Assembly (NCBI GenBank): GCA_945868805.1
Contig: CAMBMO010000022.1
Span: 1-36,869, forward strand
Origin: Singulisphaera sp. GP187
GTDB taxonomy: Bacteria; Planctomycetota; Phycisphaerae; Phycisphaerales; SM1A02
Reading direction: 5' to 3'
DNA length: 36,869 nt
This document shows positions 7,111 through 16,196 of the stretch, one piece after another. The stretch's first letter is position 1; each line of letters starts with the position of its first letter. The notes below the pieces were generated by a model that was not told where the DNA came from, made no database searches, and was given only the letters and a program-made list of their open reading frames with translations. Both the position numbers and the translations under genes were made by a program.

Positions 7111-9582
7111 TCAGAACGGGAGTTCTGCCGTAAAACTAAATGTCTCGCTTTGGTCGGTGGTGTACTTCACCACGGGCACAGCAAAGTCGAACGCGAGCGG
7201 AGCTGGGCCGAGTTGCGGTATGTACAGACGGATTCCGCATCCGATCGAGACCCGATATGGGTCGAGCGCGAAGCTATCTGTCACCGTTCCCGAGTCGCAG
7301 AAGAGCACACCAGAGATAAATTTGTCGAAGATGGGTACTTCATACTGCGCACCCGCGAAGAAGCGAAATGTGCCTCCGATGGGGTCACCATTGGGGAGGC
7401 CGTCGACTTGGTCGTTCGTTGTGGTGAGTTCGTTGGTGTTTGGCGGGTCAGGTCCGATCTTGTACTTGCTCAACGGACTCACTGACCGGAAGACGAATCC
7501 GCGTAGTGATCGACCTCCCAAATAGAACCGTTCCGAGACGGGCGCGTTGCCACCCCAAATGTATCCGGCGCTTGTGTTCAGCCGGAGCACACTCTTGCGT
7601 CCGAAGAAGTCTTCGCTGAGCGGGAGAAAAGTTGTGTACGAGGCGGTGGCAACTGGAAAGGTATATGAGCCACCCATCGCCCCGAAAAATGCCAAGTCCG
7701 CCTCGAGCCGCGACCCGCGACTCGGTCGCATCTGGTTGTCAAAGTTTGTGCGAGCAGCTGCGATTCCGACCGAGTTGATGAATGCAGGCCCTCGGTCGTC
7801 CCAGACTTCTCTGGGCGTGTCTTGGTCGAATTCTGTGAGTGTCACAGATTGAAGCGAAATGCGCGTGGACGCCGTCCACATATCGCCGAATGTTCGCGAG
7901 AGACCAAACGAAGTCGCAATGCGCTCTTCGACATAATCTTCATAGACGCGATTTCGATAAAGGATGTTGGATCCAAATCCGTAGTCGCTCTCGAGAAAAT
8001 TGGGTTCGCCGAAGCTGATCGAGTAGTTGCTGACATCGATACCAGGGGCGATGGCGATCGAAAAGCTTTGCCCCGCGCCACGAAATGCGCGACCGCTGAC
8101 GAATTCGTCCAAGGTCTGCGGAGTGTCAGCGATGTCGAAATTCTGCTGGTTGAGCGAGACGGTCCCGAAGAATCCAGAGTCGCTCCCAACGCCGACTCCA
8201 AAGTTGACGCTTCCGGTATTTCGCTCTTTCACTTCGACAAGGACGTCCCGAACCTCTGCGTTATCGGGTTCCGCAGCTTGCGGTGTGACGGTCGCGGCGT
8301 TGAAGAGTCCCGATGATTCAAGTCGTCGTTTCGCAAGATCGAGCTCATGCCCGTCGAGCGGGCGACCTGGCTGAATGCGGACCCGGCGCCTAACAACATT
8401 GTCCTTGGTGATGTAGTTGCCTTGGATCCTCACGAGTCCTGCGATGACTGAGGTCGTCTCTCGCACTGTGAGGATCATGTCGACCTCTGGTTCCTCGCCG
8501 ATGCGAATCCATGTTTGATCGACTCTCGCATCGACATATCCCATCGTCTGATACGCCTCGGTGACCGCCTTGGTGGACGCCTCGACCTTGTCCATAGTGA
8601 ACGAATCACCCGGTCGAATCACCATGAGTCCGAGCACCTGTTCGGTACGCAGTACGCGCGGCTTGTCGCGTTCAGCGCCGTCGGAGGTTTCGACCTTGAC
8701 CGATCGCAATCGATACTGGCGCCCTTCACTGATGACAAAGACAACCTTTGCCTCTTTTCCGCTGGCGGAGATTTCGACGCGTTTGTCGACACGCACATCG
8801 ATGAACCCGCGGTCCTTGTAGAACTTGTCAAGCGCCGCGACATCGTCAATGAGTAAGTCCTGGTCGAGATTGCCCGTTGAGAAGACGAAGACCCATGGTT
8901 TGGTCTTGATCTGCGCGCCGAGTTGATTTGTATCGAATCGGTCGTTGCCTGAAAAGATGATCTCTCGGATCCGCACGCGCGGTCCCTCGACGATTCGGAA
9001 TATGAGGATTCCAGTTTCGAGCAATCGGGTTTCGTCGACTTCGACTTCAACCATGTAATTGCCCTTGGCTCGGTAGAGAATTTTGATTTTCTCGACCGCA
9101 CGCTCGAGCAGGAAGTCGTCGCGCGGTCCGCCGGGATAGAGCCCGATGACCGCACGGAGTTCTTGGTCGGAAGCGACCTTGTTTCCGACGACCTGAATGT
9201 CCTTGATGATCGGTTGCTCCACCAGGATGTATCGAATGCGCACCGTTCCGTCGGGCAGGAGCTCGGCGTCGGCGGTGACCGAATCGAAGTGCCCCAATCG
9301 GTAGAGGGTCGAAACATCATCCTTGACCGCCTTCGATTCGAAGGGTTGCCCCGTCGCGATCCGAAGGTTGTTTCGAATCTCCTGTTCGGTGACGCGATTG
9401 AGTCCCTGAATCACGACTTCCGAGATCGGTCGATCGGTCAGACTTTCGTCGTCGAGGTTGAGCGTCCCAGCGCCAAGTGCGGTCGCAGAAATCACCAGAA
9501 GGATGCAACATGCCCCTCGGTGGATCGCACCGGAAGTCGCGCTGATCAAGCGCGCGATCGAGCGTATGGAGCGTGCCGCCAT
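7111..9582 (-). CDS. bamA: Outer membrane protein assembly factor BamA (Omp85)
   Basis: An 823-residue Omp85 protein from ATG at 9582. A signal peptide (GACCILLVISATALGAG) is followed by five POTRA-like segments, seen as ISEVVIQGLNRV, IIKDIQVVGNKV, VRIREIIFSGNDRF, QYRLRSVKV and VIAGLVRIQGN. A 16-strand barrel domain fills the rest; LGGRSLRGFVF is the loop-6 (V)RGF motif, and the chain ends FSFTAELPF with the terminal Phe of a beta-signal. BamA folds and inserts outer-membrane proteins. The open frame continues upstream to 9750, but that part overlaps gcvT in antisense and has no family similarity, so it was left out. No good Shine-Dalgarno precedes 9582. It heads the operon that continues to the M24 peptidase. 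Confidence 0.94.
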   Translation of the reverse strand: MAARSIRSIARLISATSGAIHRGACCILLVISATALGAGTLNLDDESLTDRPISEVVIQGLNRVTEQEIRNNLRIATGQPFESKAVKDDVSTLYRLGHFDSVTADAELLPDGTVRIRYILVEQPIIKDIQVVGNKVASDQELRAVIGLYPGGPRDDFLLERAVEKIKILYRAKGNYMVEVEVDETRLLETGILIFRIVEGPRVRIREIIFSGNDRFDTNQLGAQIKTKPWVFVFSTGNLDQDLLIDDVAALDKFYKDRGFIDVRVDKRVEISASGKEAKVVFVISEGRQYRLRSVKVETSDGAERDKPRVLRTEQVLGLMVIRPGDSFTMDKVEASTKAVTEAYQTMGYVDARVDQTWIRIGEEPEVDMILTVRETTSVIAGLVRIQGNYITKDNVVRRRVRIQPGRPLDGHELDLAKRRLESSGLFNAATVTPQAAEPDNAEVRDVLVEVKERNTGSVNFGVGVGSDSGFFGTVSLNQQNFDIADTPQTLDEFVSGRAFRGAGQSFSIAIAPGIDVSNYSISFGEPNFLESDYGFGSNILYRNRVYEDYVEERIATSFGLSRTFGDMWTASTRISLQSVTLTEFDQDTPREVWDDRGPAFINSVGIAAARTNFDNQMRPSRGSRLEADLAFFGAMGGSYTFPVATASYTTFLPLSEDFFGRKSVLRLNTSAGYIWGGNAPVSERFYLGGRSLRGFVFRSVSPLSKYKIGPDPPNTNELTTTNDQVDGLPNGDPIGGTFRFFAGAQYEVPIFDKFISGVLFCDSGTVTDSFALDPYRVSIGCGIRLYIPQLGPAPLAFDFAVPVVKYTTDQSETFSFTAELPF

Positions 9583-9659
9583 GAGTTGAGGAGGGTACCC
9601 ATCGCACGAACCTCGCGTAACAGAGTATGGAGAGCAGATTCGTACGCTAGCCTTTCGAA

Positions 9660-10802
9660 ATGAACGCCACTCTCCTCCGTACTCCCTTTCATGACTTCCA
9701 TGTCGAGCATGGCGCGAAGATGGTCGATTTCGCCGGTTGGGACATGCCACTCTTGTACGGGTCCGTGATTGAGGAGCATCGACATTGCCGAACTGCTGCT
9801 GGTTTCTTTGACGTCTCGCACATGGGGAGACTTCGATTCTCGGGACGTCACGCGCGCAAGTTTCTCGACTCGGTCTGCACTCGCCAGATCTTTGGGATGC
9901 AGGTTGGTCAGTGCCGGTATGGAATCATCTGCAACGAAAAGGGAGGCTGCTTAGACGATGTGATCGTCTACTGCTTCGACGAATCGGAGTACTTGATGGT
10001 CTGCAATGCATCGAACCGAGCGAAGTTGCTCGCGCATTTCGCCGCAGTCCGGGGAGAGATGATTTTCAAGCTGGAGGATCAGACCGAGTCGACAGCGATG
10101 GTCGCACTTCAAGGACCAAAGGCGATGGAGATCGTTGGCGCACTCTCGAGCGAAGTCTTGACGCTGAAGCGCTATCGGTTCGTCCAGAAAAGTTTGATCG
10201 TCGTGAAGTTGATCGTCAGTCGCACGGGGTACACGGGCGAGGATGGCGTCGAAGTGATCCTCGGATCGACGATGGCACGTGCCGCGATGGGGATGTTTCT
10301 CAAGGATGTCAAGAGCGGGCAGAGTCCGATCCGCCCGATTGGTCTCGCCGCGAGGGACACGCTCCGAATGGAAGCAGGAATGCCGCTGTACGGACATGAA
10401 ATTGATGAGGAGACTGACCCGATCTCGGCGGGACTCTTGTTCGCGGTCAAGGTCGACAAGGGTTCCGACGACGAGCGCATCGGCCGATTCATCGGACAGA
10501 GCGCGCTTGAGAGAATCTCCAAAGATGGACCGGCTCGCAAGCTCGTAGGTCTCGGCTTGGAAGGTCGTCGAAGTGCACGCCAGGGAATGAACGTTCTTCA
10601 CGGCGCAACCGTGGTTGGGCGAGTGACGAGTGGTTGCCTCTCGCCGACATTTGATCGGCCAATCGCGATGGCATTCGTCGATGCAGGATTGGCAACTGTC
10701 GGTACGAATCTCGAAGTGGATCTTCGAGGAACAAATGTTGGCGCGGTGGTTGAGCCGTTGCCGTTCCTCCGGCCGATCGTTCGGGCGACTGCGAAAGTCT
10801 GA
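9660..10802 (+). CDS. gcvT: Glycine cleavage system aminomethyltransferase GcvT
   Basis: A 380-residue T-protein that moves the methylene group from aminomethyl-lipoyl GcvH to tetrahydrofolate, releasing ammonia. The N-terminus LRTPFHDFHVEHGAKMVDFA, then DVSHMG (about 52-57) and GYTGEDGVEV (about 194-203) are diagnostic of GcvT rather than of YgfZ or sarcosine oxidase. The C-terminal barrel domain (about 285-375) is present. No gcvH or gcvP lies nearby in the window. It diverges from bamA with only 77 bases between, too short for a glycine riboswitch. It ends 13 bases from the sigma factor stop, tail to tail. Confidence 0.93.
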   Translation: MNATLLRTPFHDFHVEHGAKMVDFAGWDMPLLYGSVIEEHRHCRTAAGFFDVSHMGRLRFSGRHARKFLDSVCTRQIFGMQVGQCRYGIICNEKGGCLDDVIVYCFDESEYLMVCNASNRAKLLAHFAAVRGEMIFKLEDQTESTAMVALQGPKAMEIVGALSSEVLTLKRYRFVQKSLIVVKLIVSRTGYTGEDGVEVILGSTMARAAMGMFLKDVKSGQSPIRPIGLAARDTLRMEAGMPLYGHEIDEETDPISAGLLFAVKVDKGSDDERIGRFIGQSALERISKDGPARKLVGLGLEGRRSARQGMNVLHGATVVGRVTSGCLSPTFDRPIAMAFVDAGLATVGTNLEVDLRGTNVGAVVEPLPFLRPIVRATAKV

Positions 10803-10815
10803 AGACGAGCCAGAG

Positions 10816-11853
10816 CTAGTTCGTCGGCGGATTCGGCATGCCCTCGCTCGGGATCTTGCTCGGGATCTTGCTCGGGATCTTGCTCGGGATATTTCCTGAG
10901 TACTTGCTTGGATGCTTTGACGAGAGCAACTCTGTCAAAGGTTGCGCAGTTGCACTCGTATGTGGAGGAGTCGATTCGTGCTTCGGACCAGTCGGGGGTG
11001 ACCGGAAGAGCAACGCCAACGACTGATTGCTTCCGATTTGGCGACCGAGTCGAGCAAGCGTTTCGACTTCGATCTGGCGAACGCGTTCACGGGTCAATCC
11101 AACGCGAAGACCGACCTCGTTGAGAGTCAGAGGTTCGGTTCCGTCCATTCCAAATCGCAGTCGCAAAACTTCTGCTTCTCGAGAGTCGATCGTGTCGAGG
11201 AGCCCAGTGATCACCCGAAGAATCTCGTTTTCTTCAACGACTTTGGTCGGGTTCTTTGATGTTGTGTCTTCGAAGACATCAGCAAAGTCCGCAACATCGC
11301 TGTCTGCGTTGTGGCTGATGACTTGGTTCGGCGTGTTGTGCGCCCGAAGCGCACGTCGAATGATCTGCAACTTTCCCAGCGGAACTTGCATCTCGCGCGC
11401 AAGCTCCTGCATCGAAGGAGGATGTCCGAGCTTCTCCTCGAGCATCTTTGACGCCGACTTGCAACGACTGATCAACTCGATCATGTACGCAGGAATGTGA
11501 ATCGGTTGGGTCGCATTGAGCAACGTCCGTTTGATGGATTGCTTGATCCACCACGATGCGTACGTCGAAAATCTCGCACCTTGTGCGGGGTCAAAGCCTT
11601 CGACGGCGCGGATCAGACCGACATTCCCCTCCTCGATCAGGTCAGGGAAAGAGATTCCACGATTCATGTAGCCCTTTGCAATCGCGATGACCAAACGGAG
11701 ATTTGCGGTGATCATCCGCTCCTTCGCGGCCACATCATTGTCGTTGATGATCGCCCAGCCGAGGGTTTTCTCCTCCGCAGGCGTGAGTAATGCGACGAGA
11801 CTGATCTCGCGCACATACATTTGGATTTCTGTTTGAACTTCAGATTTCGCCAT
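10816..11853 (-). CDS. RNA polymerase sigma-70 family factor, RpoD-like
   Basis: A 345-residue sigma factor with region 1.2 (about 5-38), region 2 (about 45-112: MITANLRLVIAIAKGYMNRG and GFDPAQGARFSTYASWWIKQ), region 3 (about 115-195) and region 4 (about 213-272: LTLNEVGLRVGLTRERVRQI). Region 1.1 of housekeeping RpoD is missing. It could be the primary factor of this lineage or a group 2 paralogue; sequence alone does not decide. Residues after about 275 form a non-conserved tail rich in Ser, Thr and Pro that ends in a fourfold (S/N)KIP repeat. The ATG at 11853 has GAGAGG five bases upstream. It diverges from the UVR-motif gene. Confidence 0.93.
   Translation of the reverse strand: MAKSEVQTEIQMYVREISLVALLTPAEEKTLGWAIINDNDVAAKERMITANLRLVIAIAKGYMNRGISFPDLIEEGNVGLIRAVEGFDPAQGARFSTYASWWIKQSIKRTLLNATQPIHIPAYMIELISRCKSASKMLEEKLGHPPSMQELAREMQVPLGKLQIIRRALRAHNTPNQVISHNADSDVADFADVFEDTTSKNPTKVVEENEILRVITGLLDTIDSREAEVLRLRFGMDGTEPLTLNEVGLRVGLTRERVRQIEVETLARLGRQIGSNQSLALLFRSPPTGPKHESTPPHTSATAQPLTELLSSKHPSKYSGNIPSKIPSKIPSKIPSEGMPNPPTN
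10846..10893. repeat. 12-bp tandem repeat, 4 copies, in the sigma factor 3' end
   Basis: Four copies of gctcgggatctt (the last ends atatt). On the minus strand they encode NIPSKIPSKIPSKIPSE in the non-conserved C-terminal tail of the sigma factor, well after region 4. The unit preserves the reading frame. Confidence 0.92.
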
Positions 11854-11858
11854 GCGAA

Positions 11859-11864
11859 CCTCTC
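11859..11864 (-). promoter_or_regulatory. Shine-Dalgarno site of the sigma factor gene
   Basis: GAGAGG on the minus strand, five bases ahead of ATG 11853; it supports that start over later in-frame ATGs. Confidence 0.5.
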
Positions 11865-11901
11865 ATGGTAGAGGGGTAAGGTACCCAAATGCCAGACCTG
11901 A

Positions 11902-12666
11902 TTGTTCGTCCTTCGGTTGGTTTTCTATGATGACTTGGTGGACGATTCTGCAAGCACACCAGAGGACGACCTCTCCCCGATCCTGGCACGATGGGAGTTT
12001 GCCTCGGATCGCATCCACGCCAGATTCATGATCGGAATCGGGGATCGAAGGTCTATTCAAGTTCGCTTGGAGGCTGGAATCCTTCAGTTTGGACTAGAGG
12101 GTCGACCCGATGGGAGGCGCCCCGAGGGGTTCGAGTCGTGGTTTGACGCATGGAAAGATCGCGAAGAATCGCCATCCCCAGGGGATCGCGAAGTGCTCCG
12201 CATCGAGGTCCTTCTCTATCACCAGCGGGCGTCGGCCTACCTCATGCTCGAAGAGTATGCGTCAGTCATCCGCGACTGCGATCGCAATGCCAGCGCGATC
12301 GCGTGGGTGCGTGGTTGGGCAAGGAACGAGTCTGAATTTCTCCCGTTCGAATCCATTCGCTTCGCGGTTGTCTTGATGCGAACGAGGGCGGAGGCGTCGT
12401 TGTGCCTGCGGGCGGGGGACACGCATGGAGCGATTGGCGCGATCGACCGAGGGCTCGCCAACTTGCAGTCCGGAGTTGGGTCTACGTCGGCGAACGCTGG
12501 TTCCGTCGAAGGGTCCATCCTGTGGGCGATGAGGGATTCCCTCGTGCCAAAGCTCCCGTCGAGTCAGCGCGTCGATCTCGAATCAAGGCTTGCGTACGCA
12601 GTGCGAATGGAGAACTACGCGCTTGCGGCGATTCTTCGAAATGAGCTTCGGCAAATCGGTTATTGA
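11902..12666 (+). CDS. UVR (UvrB/UvrC) motif protein of planctomycete type
   Basis: A protein of up to 254 residues. The N-terminal part (about 24-90, DLSPILARWEF, then VRLEAGILQFGLEGRPDGRR) and a helical middle part (about 95-200, with LLYHQRASAYLMLEEYASVI) match a family I know from planctomycetes in which a GRPDGxRPxG segment precedes TPR-like helices and a C-terminal UVR motif. The UVR-like end is LAYAVRMENYALAAILRNEL (about 229-248). The cellular role of the family is not established; UVR motifs in ClpC, McsA and UvrB mediate protein contacts. An in-frame TGA just before TTG 11902 limits the start, and no ATG occurs until 12028, so TTG 11902 or a nearby TTG/GTG (11917, 11935, 11938) is used. 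It overlaps the convergent gene by seven bases. Confidence 0.8.
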   Translation: MFVLRLVFYDDLVDDSASTPEDDLSPILARWEFASDRIHARFMIGIGDRRSIQVRLEAGILQFGLEGRPDGRRPEGFESWFDAWKDREESPSPGDREVLRIEVLLYHQRASAYLMLEEYASVIRDCDRNASAIAWVRGWARNESEFLPFESIRFAVVLMRTRAEASLCLRAGDTHGAIGAIDRGLANLQSGVGSTSANAGSVEGSILWAMRDSLVPKLPSSQRVDLESRLAYAVRMENYALAAILRNELRQIGY

Positions 12667-15257
12667 ACGAGTCGATCTCGGGACGGTTCAATCGATTCTG
12701 CGGATCTCGAAAGTTTCTCGAGCGCGCCTCGAAATGGATCGCCTCCGAGAGTTTCGTCGATTGCACGGAGCCGTGCGAGGCGCGCCTGAACAGGTTCTCC
12801 TCCTCGTCCGGAATCGTGCGCGATCTGCAGTTGAATGACTTGCGCGATCCACCACTCTCTCGATCCTTGCATGGATTGCAAGGCGAGATCGCGAGCGCTC
12901 GTCATGGCACGTGTGCGGAGTGCGTCCCGCCGAGCTGTCTCGCCTGCTTGATCGGCAGCGCTTGCCGCGAGCGAGAGCGATTCAGCGAGTCGTCGGATGT
13001 CGTCGATCGTCACCAAAGATCCCGACGCAATTGATTCGGAGCGCGCGATCGCGTCGTCCCATGAGTGTGCATAAAACGCGGCATCGGCGGCAAATCGAGC
13101 GAGCGATTCGGTGAGCGACGAATCGGGCGAATGGGGCGCGTTTCTCATTGTCCCGAGCGCCTCCCACGCATCGACTGCGTCGAGCGCACGCTGCGCCATG
13201 GCGGTCGAGCCCGGAAGCCCTTGGGCGGAGAGCGTCGAACTGAGGTTGACGAGTCGTGTCGTCAAGTCGACGAGACTCCTCAGCGCGATGGGTTGGTCGT
13301 TCGTCATGAAGCTCTCCGGTAGCGTCGCCAATTCTCGTTCGAGTGCCTCTCGCCGCGGATTTCCATGGCGCGCCGCACGTTCGAGTCGAAGGCGCAAGAT
13401 GCGCTGTGCGTCGTGCGATGTCCACTCGCTCCACTGTTCCCGCGTTGGGATCTCGATCGCGCGCACGGCCGACTCGGCGTTCGCAGAGATGAAATCCGCC
13501 GCAACATTTGCAGTCACGATCGTGGCTGCAACACGAGGGCCGGGATCGAGTCCCATACTTCGCGCGGACTTCTGCGCCTCTTCAAGTCGCGCGGTCGCCT
13601 GGGAGAGTTCGTCAATGTTTTGTGCAGACGGCGCGTTCGGTTGGGACATGATTCTCTGGATGAGTTGTCGTGTCTTCAACGCTTCTAACTGCGCGATCGA
13701 ATTTGGTCGCGATGGAAGCTCGGCGAATCGTGTCACCGCGAGGGTGAGCGACTGCTCGAAGTTCCCATCTCGGGCGCTCGGATTCGCTCGGTCAAGCGCG
13801 AGTTCGATATCGAGGGCCGCCTGCGCGGCGGTGAGCGCGAGTGGCTCCTGAGGCGCGATCTCGGCGAATCGGCGGTAGTCATCTGCGGCGGCTGGCCAAT
13901 CCGCCATGAGCGAGTGCGTCTGCGCGAGAACGACGATTGATGCGGCCTGCGCGTCGAGATCAGTTGTCTGCTTGGCGAGTGCATGAAGCGTGGCTATCGC
14001 GTCGACCGATCGTGGGTCCATTTGGAGTTCGTCGCGTGCGCGTGCAATCGTCGCCAATGGGGGGAGGACTCCCTCGACGCGTTCACCCCGGAGCACTCCA
14101 GCGATGCGCTCGAGCACTGCGAGGCGAACTCCAGCTCTTTCGAAACTCTGCGCGCTTCGAAGCGCCACGATCCAGACATTGAGCGTGGCTTCAGTGGCAG
14201 GAGACTTACCCAGAAAGATTCGGATTCGCACCACCGCATCGCCGACAAGCAGACGCAGTGCAGTCGGAAAGTCGCGGTTTTCGAGGAGCGAGTCCAGTTG
14301 TCGAAGTGCTTCGTCGCCGCGACGCTCACGAACGAGAGAGTCCGCTAGCAAGATTCGCGCGAGCGTTGTCAGGGTTGGGTCGTTGGCGACGGCCAGACGC
14401 ACACTCCCGAGGCGAGCACTCTCGGATTGAGCAGCGACCGAAGCAGCCGCAACTTCTGCGAGATCCGACTCGGGACGCAGCCGCGCGGGAATCTTTGCAC
14501 GTGCATTCGAGATCGTCTTAAGGAGCGCGATCGCCTCGATCGGTCGGTCGCGAGTCGTCGTCGGGTCGTGCTGAGTGCGGTCGATCGCGAGTCGAAGTGC
14601 GCGTGCCGCGGCCAACAGCATGGGCAAGCGCCCGTTCTCATCGTCGTCGAGTTGCACCGCCAATCGCGATCCTGGTGGGACCGTGTCGCGCGAAGTCGTC
14701 CGCAGAGCTTCGGTGGCCCGCTCGACTTGTTGCTCGATTCGGTCGATTGATGCATTCGCTCGGGAGAGAACCACGGGCAGTTGCGATCCCGCAATTGCTT
14801 CCGCTCCTCCCTCGAGGCCGAGAAATGCGAGTACGAATTCATCTTCGGCACCATCGGCGAGCCAGAGGATCGTGCGAGGGTCCTTAAGACGCGATTCGAT
14901 CAGCGCTTGGCGGACAGTTCGTAACTGGTTCAATGCTTCGAAGCGCGTCGCGAGTTCAGTCGATGGACTCTTGAGCGTCATCCTCCACCGAGCGATCGCG
15001 CGAAGCCGATCCGTCGCCGTGTCCCGCGAGTCGCCGGATGGCTCGGTGCTCTCGAGGTCGTCGAGCGCGCGCGCGAGACCGAGATCGCCGACACCGCGTA
15101 AGAACTGCTCTTCTCGAATCGCGTTGATCGTCGAATCATCGTGTGCCTTCTCTTGTGACTTCGGGCTGACAGGGGTCCCACCCTGGCAAAAGGCGTTGCC
15201 TCCGAAAGCGATCACGCTGGACGCAACGAGCGCGAGTCTGGACAAGAGATCGATCAT
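12660..15257 (-). CDS. Large exported helical-repeat protein, last gene of the vWA/ExbBD operon
   Basis: A protein of 865 residues starting at ATG 15257, which overlaps the stop of the second ExbD gene as ATGA. A signal peptide is clear (LALVASSVIAFGGNAFC). The rest is almost entirely Ala/Arg/Leu/Ser-rich amphipathic helices. Some pairs resemble TPR or solenoid repeats, such as RILLADSLVRERRGDEALRQ and VLAQTHSLMADWPAAADDYR, but no family is recognisable by eye. The protein is expected to be periplasmic, or outer-membrane-facing if anchored by partners. Placement suggests it is the periplasmic effector or scaffold of the ExbBD-driven system upstream; that is inference. The open frame extends to 15494 but that part is antisense-frame shadow of the ExbD gene. 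Confidence 0.82.
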   Translation of the reverse strand: MIDLLSRLALVASSVIAFGGNAFCQGGTPVSPKSQEKAHDDSTINAIREEQFLRGVGDLGLARALDDLESTEPSGDSRDTATDRLRAIARWRMTLKSPSTELATRFEALNQLRTVRQALIESRLKDPRTILWLADGAEDEFVLAFLGLEGGAEAIAGSQLPVVLSRANASIDRIEQQVERATEALRTTSRDTVPPGSRLAVQLDDDENGRLPMLLAAARALRLAIDRTQHDPTTTRDRPIEAIALLKTISNARAKIPARLRPESDLAEVAAASVAAQSESARLGSVRLAVANDPTLTTLARILLADSLVRERRGDEALRQLDSLLENRDFPTALRLLVGDAVVRIRIFLGKSPATEATLNVWIVALRSAQSFERAGVRLAVLERIAGVLRGERVEGVLPPLATIARARDELQMDPRSVDAIATLHALAKQTTDLDAQAASIVVLAQTHSLMADWPAAADDYRRFAEIAPQEPLALTAAQAALDIELALDRANPSARDGNFEQSLTLAVTRFAELPSRPNSIAQLEALKTRQLIQRIMSQPNAPSAQNIDELSQATARLEEAQKSARSMGLDPGPRVAATIVTANVAADFISANAESAVRAIEIPTREQWSEWTSHDAQRILRLRLERAARHGNPRREALERELATLPESFMTNDQPIALRSLVDLTTRLVNLSSTLSAQGLPGSTAMAQRALDAVDAWEALGTMRNAPHSPDSSLTESLARFAADAAFYAHSWDDAIARSESIASGSLVTIDDIRRLAESLSLAASAADQAGETARRDALRTRAMTSARDLALQSMQGSREWWIAQVIQLQIAHDSGRGGEPVQARLARLRAIDETLGGDPFRGALEKLSRSAESIEPSRDRLVQ

Positions 15258-15718
15258 GGTGTGGACTGCGTGAATCCGATATTTGCGTACCCGGCTCGCA
15301 CAGCGGCGTTGAATCCCTCGACAGCGTCCTGCCACTGCGATCCAGCTGATGGAACGATCAAGATAGGGTGAGATGACTCGAAGAGTCCTTCGTTCGTTCC
15401 AGCCTTCCGACGCAATTGGGTCATCGTGATCGCGAGTGCATCGAAGTCCTTTGTCTCTCGGCGCACTCCATCCGCACGAATTTCGATCGGACACTGATCT
15501 CCCACTCGCTCGCCGACGAAGACCTGCAAGGGTGCATCTTGCAGTGCGAGCGGGTCTGCGGTCGATCCTCGAATCGGTAGGTCGAGTCGATAGACAGCTT
15601 CATTTCGCTCGAACCGAACCGTACAGACGAAAAACACAAGCAATAGGAAGACGACGTCGATCATCGGAGTCATCGCGAGGCGCATCGTGAAACCCTCTGC
15701 CGCGCGACGCCTATTCAT
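15254..15718 (-). CDS. ExbD/TolR family protein (second of two)
   Basis: A 154-residue protein with a short cytoplasmic N-terminus, one membrane helix (MRLAMTPMIDVVFLLLVFF) and a periplasmic domain. Asp21 in the helix matches the proton-path Asp of ExbD/TolR. I start it at ATG 15718, eight bases inside the previous gene (overlap ATGAATAG), because the residues from there on match the family; an earlier in-frame start at 15745 is possible. ExbD partners with ExbB to couple the proton gradient to work in the envelope. Confidence 0.88.
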   Translation of the reverse strand: MNRRRAAEGFTMRLAMTPMIDVVFLLLVFFVCTVRFERNEAVYRLDLPIRGSTADPLALQDAPLQVFVGERVGDQCPIEIRADGVRRETKDFDALAITMTQLRRKAGTNEGLFESSHPILIVPSAGSQWQDAVEGFNAAVRAGYANIGFTQSTP

Positions 15719-16196
15719 GATCCGTCGCCTCTCGACCGAGATCATCCCGCTCGATCGCGCAGACCCGAATCGTCACGCGCTGCGATCCAACTTGCGACGC
15801 CGCTCGCGAAATCGCTTGTAACGCAGGCTCGACGAGTTCGTATCGGAGCGATCGATCTGCACGAATGTCGACTGGGATCGACGGATCGAGCCGAATCCTC
15901 TCTGCGATCGCGAGCGCGAGATCGTTCGTCCCTTTCTCATCGCGTGCGAATTTCCTTGCGCCAAGCGAGACGATCGTTCCTGTTCCGTCGGCCATCACAT
16001 TGACGGCGAGTCGCGAGCGACTGCCAGCAGGAGTCGTTGCGGGATGCCTCGGTTCCGGAAGCGCAACGGGAGGCACTTGATCTCCGCCCATTCGTGCAAC
16101 GAGAACAAAGAAAACGATGAGAAGAAAGGCCAAGTCGATCAGCGGTGTCAGATTCGCATCGATCCGAGCCGGTCCACGGGAGTACAAAAGGCTCAT
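15711..16196 (-). CDS. ExbD/TolR family protein (first of two)
   Basis: A 161-residue protein with the ExbD layout: cytoplasmic start, one membrane helix (LTPLIDLAFLLIVFFVLVA) with Asp21, then a periplasmic domain with VDIRADRSLRYELVEPAL, a typical ExbD/TolR strand-helix element. The ATG at 16196 overlaps the ExbB stop as ATGA. The two ExbD copies share the Asp position but differ widely after the helix, which argues for an asymmetric ExbD pair rather than a recent duplication. The frame is open upstream to 16529, but that part lies antisense-frame within exbB and is not family-like. Confidence 0.9.
   Translation of the reverse strand: MSLLYSRGPARIDANLTPLIDLAFLLIVFFVLVARMGGDQVPPVALPEPRHPATTPAGSRSRLAVNVMADGTGTIVSLGARKFARDEKGTNDLALAIAERIRLDPSIPVDIRADRSLRYELVEPALQAISRAASQVGSQRVTIRVCAIERDDLGREATDHE

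Noticed and set aside
9583-9659. Glycine riboswitch ahead of gcvT
   Set aside because: The 77-base divergent gap is too short for one and shows no matching stems.
9583-9750. Upstream extension of the bamA frame by 56 codons
   Set aside because: It runs antisense into gcvT, precedes the signal peptide and has no family similarity; ATG 9582 sits just before a normal signal sequence.
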